Positions 34,500-47,002 are shown, numbered from the stretch's first letter. The stretch: DNA of 64,000 nucleotides from Pisolithus tinctorius (GCA_024663395.1 JANFAH010000002.1:248001-312000), one strand, 5' to 3'. Numbers and translations are program-made. Notes: a model not told the origin generated them from the sequence alone.

Positions 34500-35114
34500 G
34501 GCGGTAGTGATCCAACGTCGATATGAACGATCATACAATTGATAAGCTGATATGATCTCGCTTGTCGGGTAAGGATCGGGTGCAAACCGATTAACGATGG
34601 CTGTTCTCCCACCTCTTGCCACTACAGTTGGGATATCGATTAAGTTTACGATGAGCCTGGAACTCAGCTCATAACGCCGTCAGTGTGAGTACTACTACAG
34701 TACCACGTTTCCAACGAGGGTGGTTGAGTATTAGGGTGCGTGGTAGTGGTTAAGGGTTACGGAGGATATACTGACACATCCGGTGTTCTCCCTCAAATAC
34801 CATCCAGTGGACTTCCATTCTAACCTGCAACTCGCCCCCACCTTTGTAATTGCCAACATACGGTCTCCGGCGGGATACTCAGTACTAGAACTGATTTTCA
34901 AAAAAGCTCGAGTCTCGACCAAAACGCAGCTGACTTTGCTGAAACGCTTAGGTCGGCTCCACCCTAGCACGCACTGAGACGCGCCTGAATGAAAACGAAC
35001 ACGATATTCTAGGACCAATGAACTGGACAGGTGAGAAGCAGGAGAACATACGCGCGAAAGGGCGATGCTATCGTACACTGGAAACACTACCAACTTTGCA
35101 GGCTCGCTTTACCT

Positions 35115-36370
35115 TTACTTTTCCTGAGGATGGGCGACCAACTTTACGCCCCTCACTTCGCCTTTCCTCATCCTCTCTAGGCCCTCTGGAATGTCATGCA
35201 GTCCTTTTAAGTCTTCGAACTTGTTCGGCTGTGAGGAAAAAAGTCAGCGACCTTGCGATGCAATATGTCGGCGGTGCGACCTTTATGATGCTGCGGTGTA
35301 ACCAATCCTCCAGGTTACTCCACAGACCCTTACATAAAATTTGATTCGCGGGATGGTGAGGACTCCCGTAAGTTGCCACGACTTTGCGACCATTGGCCTG
35401 ACCCTCATTGACGACAGGCTGAAGAGTTGTAACCAGAGTCCCATTGGGCGCAAGGATGTCAAAGGAAACCTGCTGTGTGTCCGGCAACGAGATAGCATCG
35501 TACGCAATCTCTACAGGAGCTGCCGCGGTGCCGGTAATGGCTTTCTTCAACTCGTCGCTGTTGCCGTGCCTGTCAATGACGTGGGTTGCTCCAAGCGATA
35601 TGAGGTATTCTTCATGAATTCTGGATGCAACCGCAATAATGGGCGAGAATCCCGAGGCACGAGCTAGTTGGATCGCTGCGGTGGATTCGTCAAAGACGTG
35701 TTCAACATCTATATTTCCTCAACTCTTACCGTAGCACCCCACGGAAGAGGAACCGCCGTAGACCAGAATTGGTTTTCCGGGGTATTTTCCTTGCCCACCT
35801 TCCATCCACGGCGGCGTGAGTCCGGCGCCCAGGGTGTCGGAATACAGGCCTACTGCAGCCGTATCAAGGCCTAACGGCACGGTAGCTGCTTGGTTATATG
35901 TCAGGTTTAGCGGGATCTTCAAGCACACATCGTCAGTAAACTGAAAACACTGCGGCTGCCAGAGCATGTGTGCGCACTCCGGCGGAGAAAGTGGAAGTTG
36001 CTAGCGTGTACTGCTGGTAACTGGCCTGATTTTCTGTCAGGAGTCCATGCGAGAGGCTGTATATCGTGCAATGCTGAGAAAGGTAGTTTTTCTTTCGACA
36101 TTGTCAAAATGCTTACACTCTCTGTCCTTTAGTGAAGCCGGTGACTCCTTGACCTACTTCCACCACCTCGCCTGCAATATCCGATCCCAGTACGGCGGGA
36201 TATTTATCAACGAAAATCCCAAATTGCTGGATCTTCCAGTCGACAGGGTTAAGAGCGGTCGCGTAGACCTTGACCAACAACTCTGCTGTTCCAGGTGTAG
36301 GCACCGGACGTTTCCTCACGACAAACTGACCTTGCTTTGACTCCAAGAAGAGTGCGTTCTGTTGTTGCAT
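35115..36370 (-). CDS. MDR-family oxidoreductase B (enoyl/quinone reductase-like)
   Basis: Same five-exon plan as its neighbours. Exon 1 starts [20 protein letters not shown] at 36370 and ends [10 protein letters not shown]; exon 2 contains [14 protein letters not shown]; exon 3 [18 protein letters not shown] with the dinucleotide turn [12 protein letters not shown]; exon 4 [18 protein letters not shown] to [12 protein letters not shown]; the last exon has [17 protein letters not shown] to [13 protein letters not shown] at 35115-35117. The 12-residue stretch [12 protein letters not shown] is identical to copy A, so this pair duplicated last. A zinc-free NADPH-dependent reductase is inferred; substrate unknown. 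The 616-bp spacing to copy A is filled by short promoter-like sequence without a gene. Confidence 0.88.
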
Positions 36371-36699
36371 GGTCGCAGCGAGATACACTGTCGAGACAGG
36401 GGTATGAAATGGTTTTATATGTCCAGTCCAATTTGTAATTACTCTACATCATAGTCTCTATTTGCCAAATGGCCAACCGCCATATTCCATTTCGGCTCGC
36501 CTGTCTAGCTCGATATGACGTGCCATGACGAAAGACCGTAGGAATCTTGTGGCCATCCTGAGTCGGATATACCGCATTGAAGGCGTTCTCCTAAGACCAT
36601 TCACTTGCTGATGATGATATGGTGGTGATGATATGAGGTCAAGGTCACTGACGAGATAAGATAAGATATGCTATCAGACACGAGGAATTTTCCTAATTT

Positions 36700-37970
36700 C
36701 TACCTTTCAGTTTCTGGTGGGCGTGCTACCAACTTAACACCATCAGTTTGACCTCCTTCAAACCGCTCCAACGCTGCACCTATCCCCTTGAGACCCCCGG
36801 GTACTGTTTCAACGTGATTGGGCTGTGAAAGGGTCTGGTCAGCGCTGTGCACATGCATGCTGAATTACGATAGGCTTACCACAATCTCGCCCTTTTCGAG
36901 CCACTTAGACAAGTGCAACCAAAGCTGCCTGCCCGTTTCCCAGTTCTCTTCCGTGTGTGGGTTCCCATTGGTGTGAATCACTCTGTGTCGGTCGTCGATC
37001 ACAGATGGCAATGTCACCACGAGTCTTCCCTGGGGACCAAGTAGTTGCCATGCCGCTTCCTGTGTTTCGCGAATGGAAACTGTGTCGTATATCACGTTTA
37101 TTGGAGCATTGGTTATCCGCTCCACAGCCTGCTTCAGTGCAGGAAACGGGAGATATCGATCGATGACATGCGTAGCGCCAAGATCCTTCAGATAGTTCGT
37201 GTGTTTAAGCGACGCCGTCGTGATAATAGGGCAAAAGCCGGACATTCTTGCCAGTTGTATCACTAAAGGCAAGGTTATGCTCAGGAACCCGCCGCCACAT
37301 CATATGCCATAGAACGGAATTGCTTACCATAGTTGCCAACTGAGCCTGCGCCGCCGAATATCATAATAGGCATGCCTCTATACTTTCCAAGTCCGCCATG
37401 CTTCCACAGGGGCACGAGGCCCAGGCCGTTCGCCTTCCCATACAGCCCAATGCTTGCTGTTGCAATGCCCAGTGGCAGGGCTGCCGCTTGATCGTAAGAC
37501 AGACTGTCCGGAATCTACGGCGGTCCCGTTAATATCGAGGAGGATCTAGGATACAGACGACGGTAATTACCTTCGCAGCGAAGTCGACGACGGCAATGGC
37601 ATACTGTTGGAATGTTGACAAATCATTGTCATCATAAGCCCCGTGGAAGAAGCTGTTGAATGAGATCAATCTTCTTTGCTCTCTAACCAAAAAGGATCAC
37701 CAAAGTGGCTTACACATCATCCCCAGGGTCGAATCGTGTCACCCCTTCCCCGACTTTTTCAACGACGCCTGAACCGTCGCTCCCAAGGACAGCGGGGAAC
37801 TTGGTGACGTAGATTCCACGTTTCTGAGCCTTAGCATCGCTAGGATTCAGAGCTGTAGAACGGATTCGGACGAGGATTTCGCCCGGTCCTGGCTCGTTGG
37901 TTTCACGAGCGCCAATAACAAAAGGAGACTGCCTTTGAGGCAAGATCAAAGCCAAGTGCTTTCCAGTCAT
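36700..37970 (-). CDS. MDR-family oxidoreductase C (enoyl/quinone reductase-like)
   Basis: The most divergent of the three tandem copies. Exon 1 starts MTGKHLALILPQRQSPFVIG at 37970 and contains VLGSDGSGVVEKVGEGV; exon 2 reads STFQQYAIAVVDFAAK; exon 3 IPDSLSYDQAAALPLGI with the turn IFGGAGSVGNYG; exon 4 VIQLARMSGFCPIITTAS to LSKWLEKGEIV; the last exon GGLKGIGAALERFEGG to VKLVARPPET, TAG at 36700-36702. The exon boundaries match copies A and B, so all three come from one ancestor. As in the others, zinc ligands are missing. Such genes often serve in secondary metabolism as stand-alone enoyl reductases, but no synthase gene is in the window, so that is only a possibility. Confidence 0.88.
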
Positions 37971-38096
37971 GACTGAGTGAGAGTATTCGAGTTCGGGTAG
38001 GGGTATCCAGGAGTTGTTGTCCGATAACACAGAACCATGGGCTTTATATGCTGTATTTATGCTGCATTAGCATTGCCTCGGCTCACGGCGGGTATA

Positions 38097-38740
38097 TTAA
38101 AACCTCGTGTTGGCCTTGCTGCGTAGGGACACCAGGGATCTAAGTGGGGTATCCCAGAGTTGCCGTGAGCCACTGGTCTGGATCATTGCCGCCGCGGCCC
38201 AGGGTAACAGCCTTCCCATAAAATGGAGTGGAAAGCAGATATACCATCTGCAAAGCAATGCACTCGATCCTGTAAGGCTCGCTTTTTGCCATTGCGCAGC
38301 CACAGAATGTTGAGATGGGACGATGACAACCTCCCTCAAATTCGAGGTCGGTCACCAACGAAATATTATTGAGAAGCGGAAACGACCCGTCGATAGGTGG
38401 CTTTGCCGTGAGTTCCGTATCTGTAAGCAGAAAAAGAGGATTGAACCTGAATCATGAGACACTCTTGGTTCAAACAGGAACGGCACGGTGTCGTGGATAC
38501 TATCCGGCCCAACGTACTCCTCAAACACGACACCGTTGGTGTACCGATGGCATCTTGGAGGTGTATCAAGTCTTCTTTGAATGAGAACGTGACTGCCCTC
38601 GAACCTGTGTATGGACATCGATAGATATTGAACTCAGTAACCTTTGATCCCACTTGCCATTGGGGAACGGGGGTACGGACGAATTTGGATCGACCACGAG
38701 CTGTTCGTGATGTAAGTAGACACACCAACTACATCCAAAA
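38097..38740 (-). other. Possible uncharacterised gene or remnant
   Basis: Minus-strand pieces look protein-like: CHRYTNGVVFEEYVGPDSIH with VPFLFEPR near 38550-38460, and YGKAVTLGRGGNDPDQWLTA near 38220-38150 ending at a stop. The frames do not join directly, and I recognise no family. It lies just upstream of MDR copy C. Confidence 0.3.
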
Positions 38741-38939
38741 ATAACTAGTCCAGGTTAGCAGAAACATCCACGTTGCAATAAGCGCATCCCCGGAAAATAT
38801 ATTATAGAACATCACTTGACTCTTTCTACTAGGAAAAAACATCGCAGACTGAGCGGACATGAACGAACACCACCTGTTTCGCGCCGTTCAACGACAGATG
38901 ATGTTACATACACAGCATCACGATATACGGTCATTATCC

Positions 38940-40560
38940 GTTAGCTGAAAGCCAAGCGTGGTTGGCGCTCACCGACTCAGTCAGCATCATCCCAAGTGTG
39001 GGATTATCTCGCACGATGGTGGTATTGCCATCTTCTTCGCCCCGGTGGGCCGAGGTGATACTTCTAGTGTTGGGGGATCGTTCCTGTTGTGTAGGCACGC
39101 CTAACGGATGCCACTACGGATCCACAAAATCTCTCACGCGTCCCTGGTAGAGCCAAGACGTTGTAACGCACTTCGGACGAAACTCCCCCTTGTGATCAAC
39201 AACGAACTTAAATGACACGTTAATTCACAGAATCTTCTGACACAGAATCCACTCGGTGTTGCAAATAAGTGGCGTTGAAGCACGAACATGCTCACTGAAA
39301 GAATCAATGCGTCAACCTGTACAGGGTCGTAAGTGGTCACAAGGGCATCACAGGATTTCAACGCCCCACACGCACATGTAAAAATCCGATGTACTGTACA
39401 CACCTGCGTTCGCGTGGTATCGGGCAACAAACACTCCCCGATCTGGGAAAGCAAAAGTCTGGTGGATTACGCAAGTGATTCGAGGGTTGTGGTGTGGAGC
39501 AACGGTGGGGTTTCGCTATTTTTCTTAGCAATTCCGAGCAGTGCGCGGTGTGGAGACGTGGAGGATCCACTGCATCGATAGCCTTAACGCTGCAGGTGGG
39601 GTTTGAACGCCTAAAGAGTGCCATCGGAATCCACACGCACCCCTGAGTGCCACCTACTTCTACAACACTAGGCAGAACACTAATGTGGCATTCATTCAGC
39701 AGGACTCACATACCGTGCAAACTTAGTTAACGCTTTAATTGCTCGAAACGTGTTTCCAGGAAGTTCCTGCCGCTGACACCGCATGATGTCAGGTAGCAAG
39801 TCATTCTTTGAGATGACGGAAACCGGTAGCAGTGGATACTCGTTTTCTGAAAGGCGTTACTTAGCGTGATGTTATCCCGATTCACGCTCACGCCCAGCGA
39901 CAAAGCCGGCAGACTTACGCTTATAACACATAGGGAGTAAGGAACGGGCTGCCGTTTACTAATAAACACATAAGCAGAGCAGCCAGAACACATACAGCCG
40001 TGGTTGGATTACTCACCTTTGGCCCCACCTATATCGCATGCTATTGCAACGAGCAAGTGAAGGAAACAACTTCTCCCGAACTACAAGTGGAACGTGCCTC
40101 GGATAATAGATACATGCTCTCTGATACATTTGCTTTCGGTCTCCGTTGAATGACTAGCATGACTGCGAAGGACCTTCACTATCATTATTGGCGAGTCTCT
40201 CGTCATACCGCATTCAGACTTCACTTGAAGACCGAAACACGCCCATCGCTTCACTAGTGCCGTCAGAACTGCAGGTGTACTTCGTAAGGCGAAGTCTAAA
40301 CAGAACTTCATTTTGCTCATTGCCTTGTGAATTCCTTGAAGGCGACTGAGGTTGTGTTCGCAGTGTTACCCATGATGTCACTGTCTTGAGCTGTAATGAA
40401 CGTTCTCCCGTTTTTGCCCGTTACCATGACTAGCAGAAGTCGCGTTCCCGCTGTGTCCCGGCAACTCATGATCCGAGGAGGATTGAATACGTTTCTAAGC
40501 CATGTATGCTGAGGTAGAGTTGCGTCCGCGGAAACCGTAGCCCTCATAATAGGACGAGAG
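38940..40560. repeat. Duplicated block 1, unknown repeat part
   Basis: This stretch is a diverged copy of 42700-44330. Clear anchors are 39750-39995 versus 43570-43800 and 40220-40470 versus 44035-44300, the latter sharing GAACGTTCTCCCG/GAAATGTTCTCCCG, AGACTGCAGGT-like and AAGTCGCGTTC/AAGTCACGCTTC. A TTCCAGGAAGTT-like motif recurs at about 39755, 43225, 43575 and 44193. No open reading frame spans it and I do not recognise the source. Confidence 0.6.
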
Positions 40561-40899
40561 AATTTCGCCGATTCAAAGGTGCGTCGTCACAGTCAGAGGG
40601 GATGGAGAGTAGCGATGTGTATGGGAAGGGGCTGTGTATTACAACGTGTCAGCGCCCGTTCCAGTCCGTGCGCGAACTGTGTTCGTCACTGCAGGACAGG
40701 TTGAAGTTCCGTCCCATCTGCCAGCCTGTTGGTGAATTGAAGAAGTACTGATCACGTGACTCCAGCAGTCTCATTTTTTATGTACTACTAGATACCATGG
40801 GCATCGACAATCATGTAAGTTGAATGACTTGGGATAAGGCTGCAGCGACATAAAAACTAACTACGACCATTAACACCCAGCCCGCAGTGTGCTAGGATC

Positions 40900-42310
40900 G
40901 ATCCAGCGTGACCCTCGGCATGACTAAAGCGCATTGACCATCCTCTGCGTTCTGTCAAACAGCTCCCACCCAAATTCCATCAGTCCCCTAAGAAGAATAT
41001 ACTCAGTAAATCTCATCATCTCTACGTTTTCATCAGAACCGTCTATAGGGGTCGAAGTGGACGCCAGAGCCTGTGCATATTTGCTCAAGTTCTCTTCTCT
41101 TCGATCTTGAAACTTGACCAGCTGCGAAATCCAACGCCTAAGATCTTCGACGCGGTCCCGGTCAGTCTGGATCTTTGTCCTTGCTGATCGATCAGATGTA
41201 TTTGATGCATTACTGTGCCACGGAGTATGCCTTAGCTCTACAGGAGTGGCCGCCACGATCGAAATGTCAACGAGCGGCCCACTAGCTCGCTCGAGGGCAC
41301 AACTTCCTTATTCTCGAGGGTTCGCCTAGTTGCCACACGAATGGGCACGAAGAACGGACCAACTGCAGAGGACCCTTGTTTTTACCTCTATTTTTCGGGA
41401 AGTCCGACCGCCCACCTTCGTATTTCAAACTCGAACTCGAGCGATCAGAAGTCGGCCGTGTTCTCCGTTTTGACAGCTTGCCATAGATCTTGCCCGTAGG
41501 AATGAGGGTTGAGTTCGTTTCTGGACCGAAGCCGATTCCGGATGTGATGGATCTCCATGCATGTCCTTCATTTTGGGGTGACTAAGCTGGTCCTCGCGCG
41601 CACCCCTCGAATTTGAGCTGACCATTACAGGTCTAGACTGAGACGGTTAACTTCCTTCGGGCATTCCGTCGCATTTGCGCTCATCGGACAATGGGGTATG
41701 ATGACTTTACGCTCGCACAAAGGCTGTGTTGGGGTTCTACAGAGAAAAATCGGTCGTTTTCGAGAAAGCAATGGAACGGAGTCCACGTGACACCAGAATG
41801 TTTTTTTGGAGCGCGACGGAAACTAAACTCCGAGCCCTTGTCTGGGACCCTTCATCGTCACTGCCATCCTGCTGACAAATAGAATGGCTGGTAGGTTTAA
41901 ACTTCTTGAATCGTAACACGGACGGCGAGGGAGATTCGGAGGACTTGATTGAGAAAGGCTGATGAAGGAGGCGCGCTCGCCCTTCCCGGAGTTGTCTTCC
42001 TTCCAAACGGTCACACTACTGCCTATGTTCGCACGGCATGCTCGCTTTCCGTGGACCACCGCGTTGTATTTAGAACGGCTTAAGGTTATCAGCCTGAAAG
42101 TGAGGGAGAGTGATAGCTGAGTTTGTATATCGGGCTGTGCGACGACCGCGTGTACATATGTGGGTGGGCGAATCGCGTGCGTGGTGATTTCCCGGCATGG
42201 CTGCCCTCACGCGATAATACGTGCGTGGATGGCACGCGTCTTTGACGCGTAATCAAAACGTCTGAAAGACAAAGTAGATACAGTGCCGTTTTCATTGCAG
42301 GTTACTCAGT
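40900..42310 (+). pseudogene. Dead copy of the aminotransferase gene
   Basis: The sequence aligns with the intact gene at 45095-47160, from the start region (TTCTGTCAAACAGCTCCC at about 40945) through 41165-41640 and 41690-42310. Frames are broken by many indels. At 41484-41486 the codon matching the cofactor-binding lysine (AAG in the intact gene) reads TAG. Part of the middle of the gene is missing: exon 2-4 sequences are not found here. It keeps exon-intron layout, so it arose by DNA duplication rather than retroposition. Confidence 0.85.
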
Positions 42311-42699
42311 ACGATATATGTACGGCGATGGTGGGCTGTCCGTTTCACGCATCAAGCTCAAGTGAGACGTTTCAGGTACCTTTCTCTGCTGAAGGGCGTG
42401 CATATTACGGAATATACTAGTCACCGCTCCCATTACAGAATCAGGCAGTTGAAGGCGAGCCATTCTTGCCTATCCTGAGAAAGCCTTCAGTATCCGTTGA
42501 ATGATTTGGTTTCTCCGGGTAGAGCTTCCCGGGAACCAACTCGGAAGATATGGTTGTTCCTTCATCAGTAAGCTCCGCTCTTGATGATAGATAGCATGTA
42601 TAGTGGTATATGTATGTTTGGCGTCGTGGAACATTTCTGTTGCGCGGAACCTTTACGGATAAAATTCGGTCTTCAAGCCTCACATATGGAACGAAGATG

Positions 42700-44275
42700 A
42701 CTCATGATGCACTCTGGATTGAGCCGCCCAGCATCGTGGTTAATGACAAACCTGAGTGGCAACGCAGCTCATAGAACGGTTTGACGGCACAGGATCGGAT
42801 GTGACGAACGGGCAGTATGCCAAATAATGGCATAATACCAACTGAATGAAACAATGCATCAGCCTGTAGTGTCATAAAATAGTCCCCGGAGCAATTACAG
42901 AATTCCAACGCCCGCATTGGAGCATTTATGGCGCGATGTACTCGCCTTCCTCCGCACAGCATCGGGTAAAATACGCTTGCCTTTGTAAGCATGTTGGCAA
43001 GGTAGCCCGTGGTGCATTACCCAAGTGACTCAGTGGAGGCCGCAGTACGGATCAACCTGTTTTGTGGAATGCGGTGGTGAGTCCGAAGCAACATGGAATT
43101 GGGACGTCCAAAGGGCACTTATCACTCACACGCACAACGCGCTTGGGTGCCACTTACCAAGTTACTTCTACGCCACTCCTTGGAAAGTTCCTCAGTAGAA
43201 GGCCGGAACTACCACGTTTGGTGGACACGGTTCTTCCCGGAAGTTGCTCCGGTGGTGATGCACTGACATTCGGCTTGCACCGTATCAGAAGACGACGAAC
43301 CGTCGATTCTGCCGGATCGGCGCTCGTCCTGCAAAGAGCGTTTTAGCATTGAATAATATACGCTTGCCCTCGCCAGCGTTGGAGGGACAGCGTGTAGTAC
43401 ATTACCCAAGTTATTCGGGGGGATTTTGGTAGGTACGCAGCAATATGTTATGTGGAATGCGGTTTCATGTCTGTTTCCGCCACTTGCCAAGTTACTTCCA
43501 CGCCACTGCGTGGAATGTTCCTCAACAGAAGGCCAGAACTAGTTCATAACAGTGAGTTCCCAGTATCTGGGCACGTCCTTCCAGAAAGTTGTTCCGGTGC
43601 TAATCTCGTGTGGTATCAAGACAGGACCGGCCGCCGGTTTCGCGAAATCTGCGCTCGTCCGGAAAGGGCGTTTACTCGACAGGCTGTTATTCCAACCCAC
43701 CTTCTCACGTCCACCGACAAGGTCAGTGAGCGTGCGCATATAACACTCAAGCAGATAAGGAGCAAACGTTGTTCATCGACAAATAACATAAGCACGCAAT
43801 GACTGCAAGTGGAAGACATACGGACAGGCTTGCATTGTTCACCTTCTGCGCCACCTGGGCGTATGCTGTTGTAACGAGTGGTGAACTAGACGAAACACAA
43901 TGTTCCACAGACCTGGCGGTGAGCGGTCGCCAGGATACATCTACGTTCGATCTCCGTCAATTGAGTAGTGTAACTGCGCAAAAGCCTTTCACTGTACCGT
44001 CATCCGCGCTTTCGTCATAGGACCGCACTTAGACCCCACTCGAAGCCCGAAACAAGGCTCATCACTTCAGTTACTACGATTAAGACTGCAGGTAGGTTTT
44101 ATATGGCGGAGTCTGAACGGGAGGTTATTTTTGCCCTTTTCCTTGTGGAATTCTGGAAGGTACTTGGCTGAATGAGTTTCTGCGCGGTAGTTATTCCAGG
44201 AAGTTCACAGTAGCTGTAATGAAATGTTCTCCCGTTCCTGAGAGATAGACTTGCTGTGACCGCAAGTCACGCTTC
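42700..44275. repeat. Duplicated block 2, unknown repeat part
   Basis: Counterpart of 38940-40560, itself containing an internal duplication: 43140-43260 and 43470-43590 share AGTTACTTC[TC]ACGCCACT, GTTCCTCA[AG][TC]AGAAGGCC and a TTCC[CA]GGAAGTT-like motif. No protein family was recognised. It leads directly into the retroposon and the intact aminotransferase gene. Confidence 0.6.
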
Positions 44276-44530
44276 ATGTGTAGACAGAATTATCGCCTGA
44301 CAGAAGTATTAAACCACCCTTACTCCAAGGCGGAGTGTCTAAAACGGCCGGCGGGAACGGCGGACTGGTGGAGGGCCAAAGGCCCTGCCACCAGGGCATT
44401 CACTCGCTTGTAAGGGAAGGCAGGCCACAGGGGGCCTCTGGTTAGGTAGATAAACTACGTTCGTATAGTGCGACATAGGGTTACAACTACCCTCAAGCAC
44501 TTAAAATTCGAATTAAAAAAAAAAAAAAAA
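44276..44530 (+). mobile_element. Poly(A)-tailed retroposon with 12-bp target-site duplication
   Basis: AAGTCACGCTTC occurs at 44264-44275 and again at 44531-44542, directly flanking a 255-bp insert that ends in a run of 16 A (44515-44530, extended by the AA of the duplication). This is the signature of LINE-type target-primed insertion. Inside is a strong hairpin (44365-44394). No long ORF and no clear A/B boxes are seen, so it may be a SINE or the 5'-truncated 3' end of a LINE. The matching site in block 1 (AAGTCGCGTTC, about 40437) lacks the insert. Confidence 0.8.
44365..44394 (+). other. 13-bp stem-loop inside the retroposon
   Basis: CTGGTGG pairs with CCACCAG and AGGGCC with GGCCCT, with an AAA loop and one bulged G. 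In stringent LINE/SINE systems a 3' hairpin is recognised by the reverse transcriptase; that role is inferred here. Confidence 0.75.
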
Positions 44531-45094
44531 AAGTCACGCTTCTCCAACTGTAATTGCTTGCTTCCGTGATATCATATAGAAGTTGATCATATTGGACACG
44601 GCAAGACGGCTTGTTGTTCTTGAAAGGTACACCGTCACCTTCACCGCGTTTTCATCCTAAACAGACAGATCATCGACAGTGGCGGAGCGTGCACCACCAC
44701 TCTAGTGAGGAACATTACCTTCATATCATAGCTTCTCTGCACTCATTCTCGTCCCTGTAAGAACACTGCTAGTCACCGCAGGCGGCTGATACAAGGTCGA
44801 TGGCGACGGAGGCTTCGAAGTTGCAAGTAGTGATGTCACCTAGTACTGGTCACGTGGATTCTCGCTTCTTCGGAAGTGCCGTTGCCGATCTCCTAGCAAA
44901 TTCAACCCGCTAGTGAGTGTACTAAGCAGTGGCTGTCGTCGTCGATCATTGCATCGATCTGCTGGAAGGGGCACTGCAAGGTGATTGAATTGGACCTCGC
45001 TTTGGACGACCCGCCGCATTCGTGTGATCATTTTGGGCAACCGCGATAACTACGATCACTAAACATCTAACTGTCGTGATCAAGACCACTCACC

Positions 45095-47002
45095 ATGACT
45101 ATCGCGGCTGCTCAGCCTAACCACGATCCTCAGCGTTCGGTCAAACAGCTCCCGCCGGAGTTCTATCACTCTTTTTTGTCCAAGGCAGCCAAGGAGCGCA
45201 AACCCAGTCCGAGTACGTACTTGTCTTACTCTCAATGCCATTTGAGAGCCAGTGGTGCTTACTCTAAACCGATATGATTGATCTCATTCAGTTCGTGGGT
45301 TATACCCATTAGAAGCCAAACCAGGCGTCATATCCTTCCTAGCAGGGAAACCCAATGACGCCATGTTCCCTTTCCAGTCATTCTCCTTCACAGCGACTTG
45401 TCCATCCAACCCCGGCGAATCGACGACTGTGTCGCTCAGTGGATCGGATCTCGCAGTGGGATTGCAGTATGGAGCAACTGCTGGTCTTCCGCGCTTGATC
45501 GATTGGTTTATGGGCCTACAGGAGCGTTCACATGAACGCGGACGGGATGAGGGGTGGAGATTGTCTGTGGGCACTGGATCACAGGATTTGATATGGAAGG
45601 TCAGTCGGTGCGCAAAGCCAGGGCCTTAATTTTGTCAGGTTAATCCGTTGCAAATTTTAGGCTGTTCAATCACTCGTTGATGAGGGGGATCCGGTTTTGA
45701 TCGAGTCGCCAGTTTATGCGTGAGCCATTCCCACCATTCGGCCAACTCGGATTTTAGTTACAATCAAGTGCTGATGTTTTCCGTGTCCGTCAGCGGTGTC
45801 ATTCCTATGTTCAAGGCCCTCCATTGCGAGGAACATGGTCGGTCACATCTCAACTCACTCATTCATCGTTCATGCATACCAGGTATCTGCAGAGGTCGAA
45901 ACGGATTCTAACGGCGTGTGCTCAGATTCTCTTCAATCCATTCTCGAGAATTGGCCAGTTGCAAAGCCGAAACCGAGGATATTCTATACAGTTCCGGTTA
46001 GTCTGGATCTATGTCTCCACTGATCGATCGTATGTGTTTGATGTCATATCGATCTAGTACGGCTGTAATCCAACAGGAATGACAGCCACGATCGAACGTC
46101 GCAGAGAGGTCCTCGAGCTCGCTCGAGAGCACAACTTCCTTATTCTCGAGGGTTCGTATAACAGCCACACGATCGGAACAACGGCAAGAGGACTAAAATG
46201 TCTAGTACTGTAGACGATCCTTATTTTTATCTCTATTTCGGGAAAGCCGAACGCCCATCTTCGTATTTCAAACTCGAGCTCGAACAGCCCGAAGTCGGCC
46301 GTGTTCTCCGTTTTGACAGTTTGTCAAAGATCCTATCTGCAGGGATGAGGATTGGTTTCGTTTCCGGGCCGAAGCCGATTCTGGATGTCATAGATCTCCA
46401 CGTACGTCCTTCATGTCCTTCATTTTTGGGTGACAGCTGTGCTGCTTGTTGCGCGTAATCTCCTACATACATTTCTGTCTGTCGCTGACAAATTTGGGTC
46501 TAGACTGCGACTGTGAACTTGCAGCCTTCCTCCCTTGCTCAATCCATTGCGCTAGCACTGCTAGAACAATGGGGGTATGATGGCTTCTACGCGCACACCA
46601 AGGCTGTGTCACAGTTCTACGGAGAAAAACGGGACGTTTTCGAGAAAGCGATGCGAACACACCTCGGTGGTCTTGCAGAGTGGAGTACGCCTGAAGCTGG
46701 AATGTTCTTTTGGTAGGTGACGACGGAAATTGCGTGCCCATTTTTTTTTCTCATCCAAGGGACTTGGCAGGTTCAAACTCCTCTTGAACCCTGACTCGGA
46801 CGAAGAGGGCGATTCAAAGGAGTTGATAGAGAAGAAAGCCTATGAAGGGGGTGTGCTCGCCCTCCCTGGAGCTGTCTTTCTTCCGAATGGTCGTAGGACT
46901 GCCTACGTTCGCGCGGCATTCTCGCTTTCCACGGAGGAACAAGTCAATGAGGCATTAGAACGGCTCAGGGTCGTTATCCTGAAGGAAAGAGGGAGAGTAT
47001 AA
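45095..47002 (+). CDS. PLP-dependent aminotransferase, aromatic/aminoadipate type (class I/II)
   Basis: The intact member of the duplicated pair, about 465 residues in nine exons. Exon 1 is 45095-45212 and exon 2 45292-45599; donors and acceptors keep phase throughout. Seen in order: LPPEFYHSFLSKAAKERKPSP; RGLYPLEAKPGVISFLAGKP with MFPFQSFSF, typical of fungal Aro8-type enzymes; LSVGTGSQDLIWK; EGDPVLIESPVY; the cofactor-site motif YGCNPTGM; the PLP lysine in SLSKILSAGMRIGF near 46330; WGYDGFYAHTKAVSQFYGEK; and a C-terminal domain ending LKERGRV, TAA at 47000-47002. Family members transfer amino groups between aromatic amino acids or 2-aminoadipate and 2-oxoglutarate. It shares upstream motifs (GTACTGGTCACGTG near 44841) with the dead copy. 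Confidence 0.92.
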
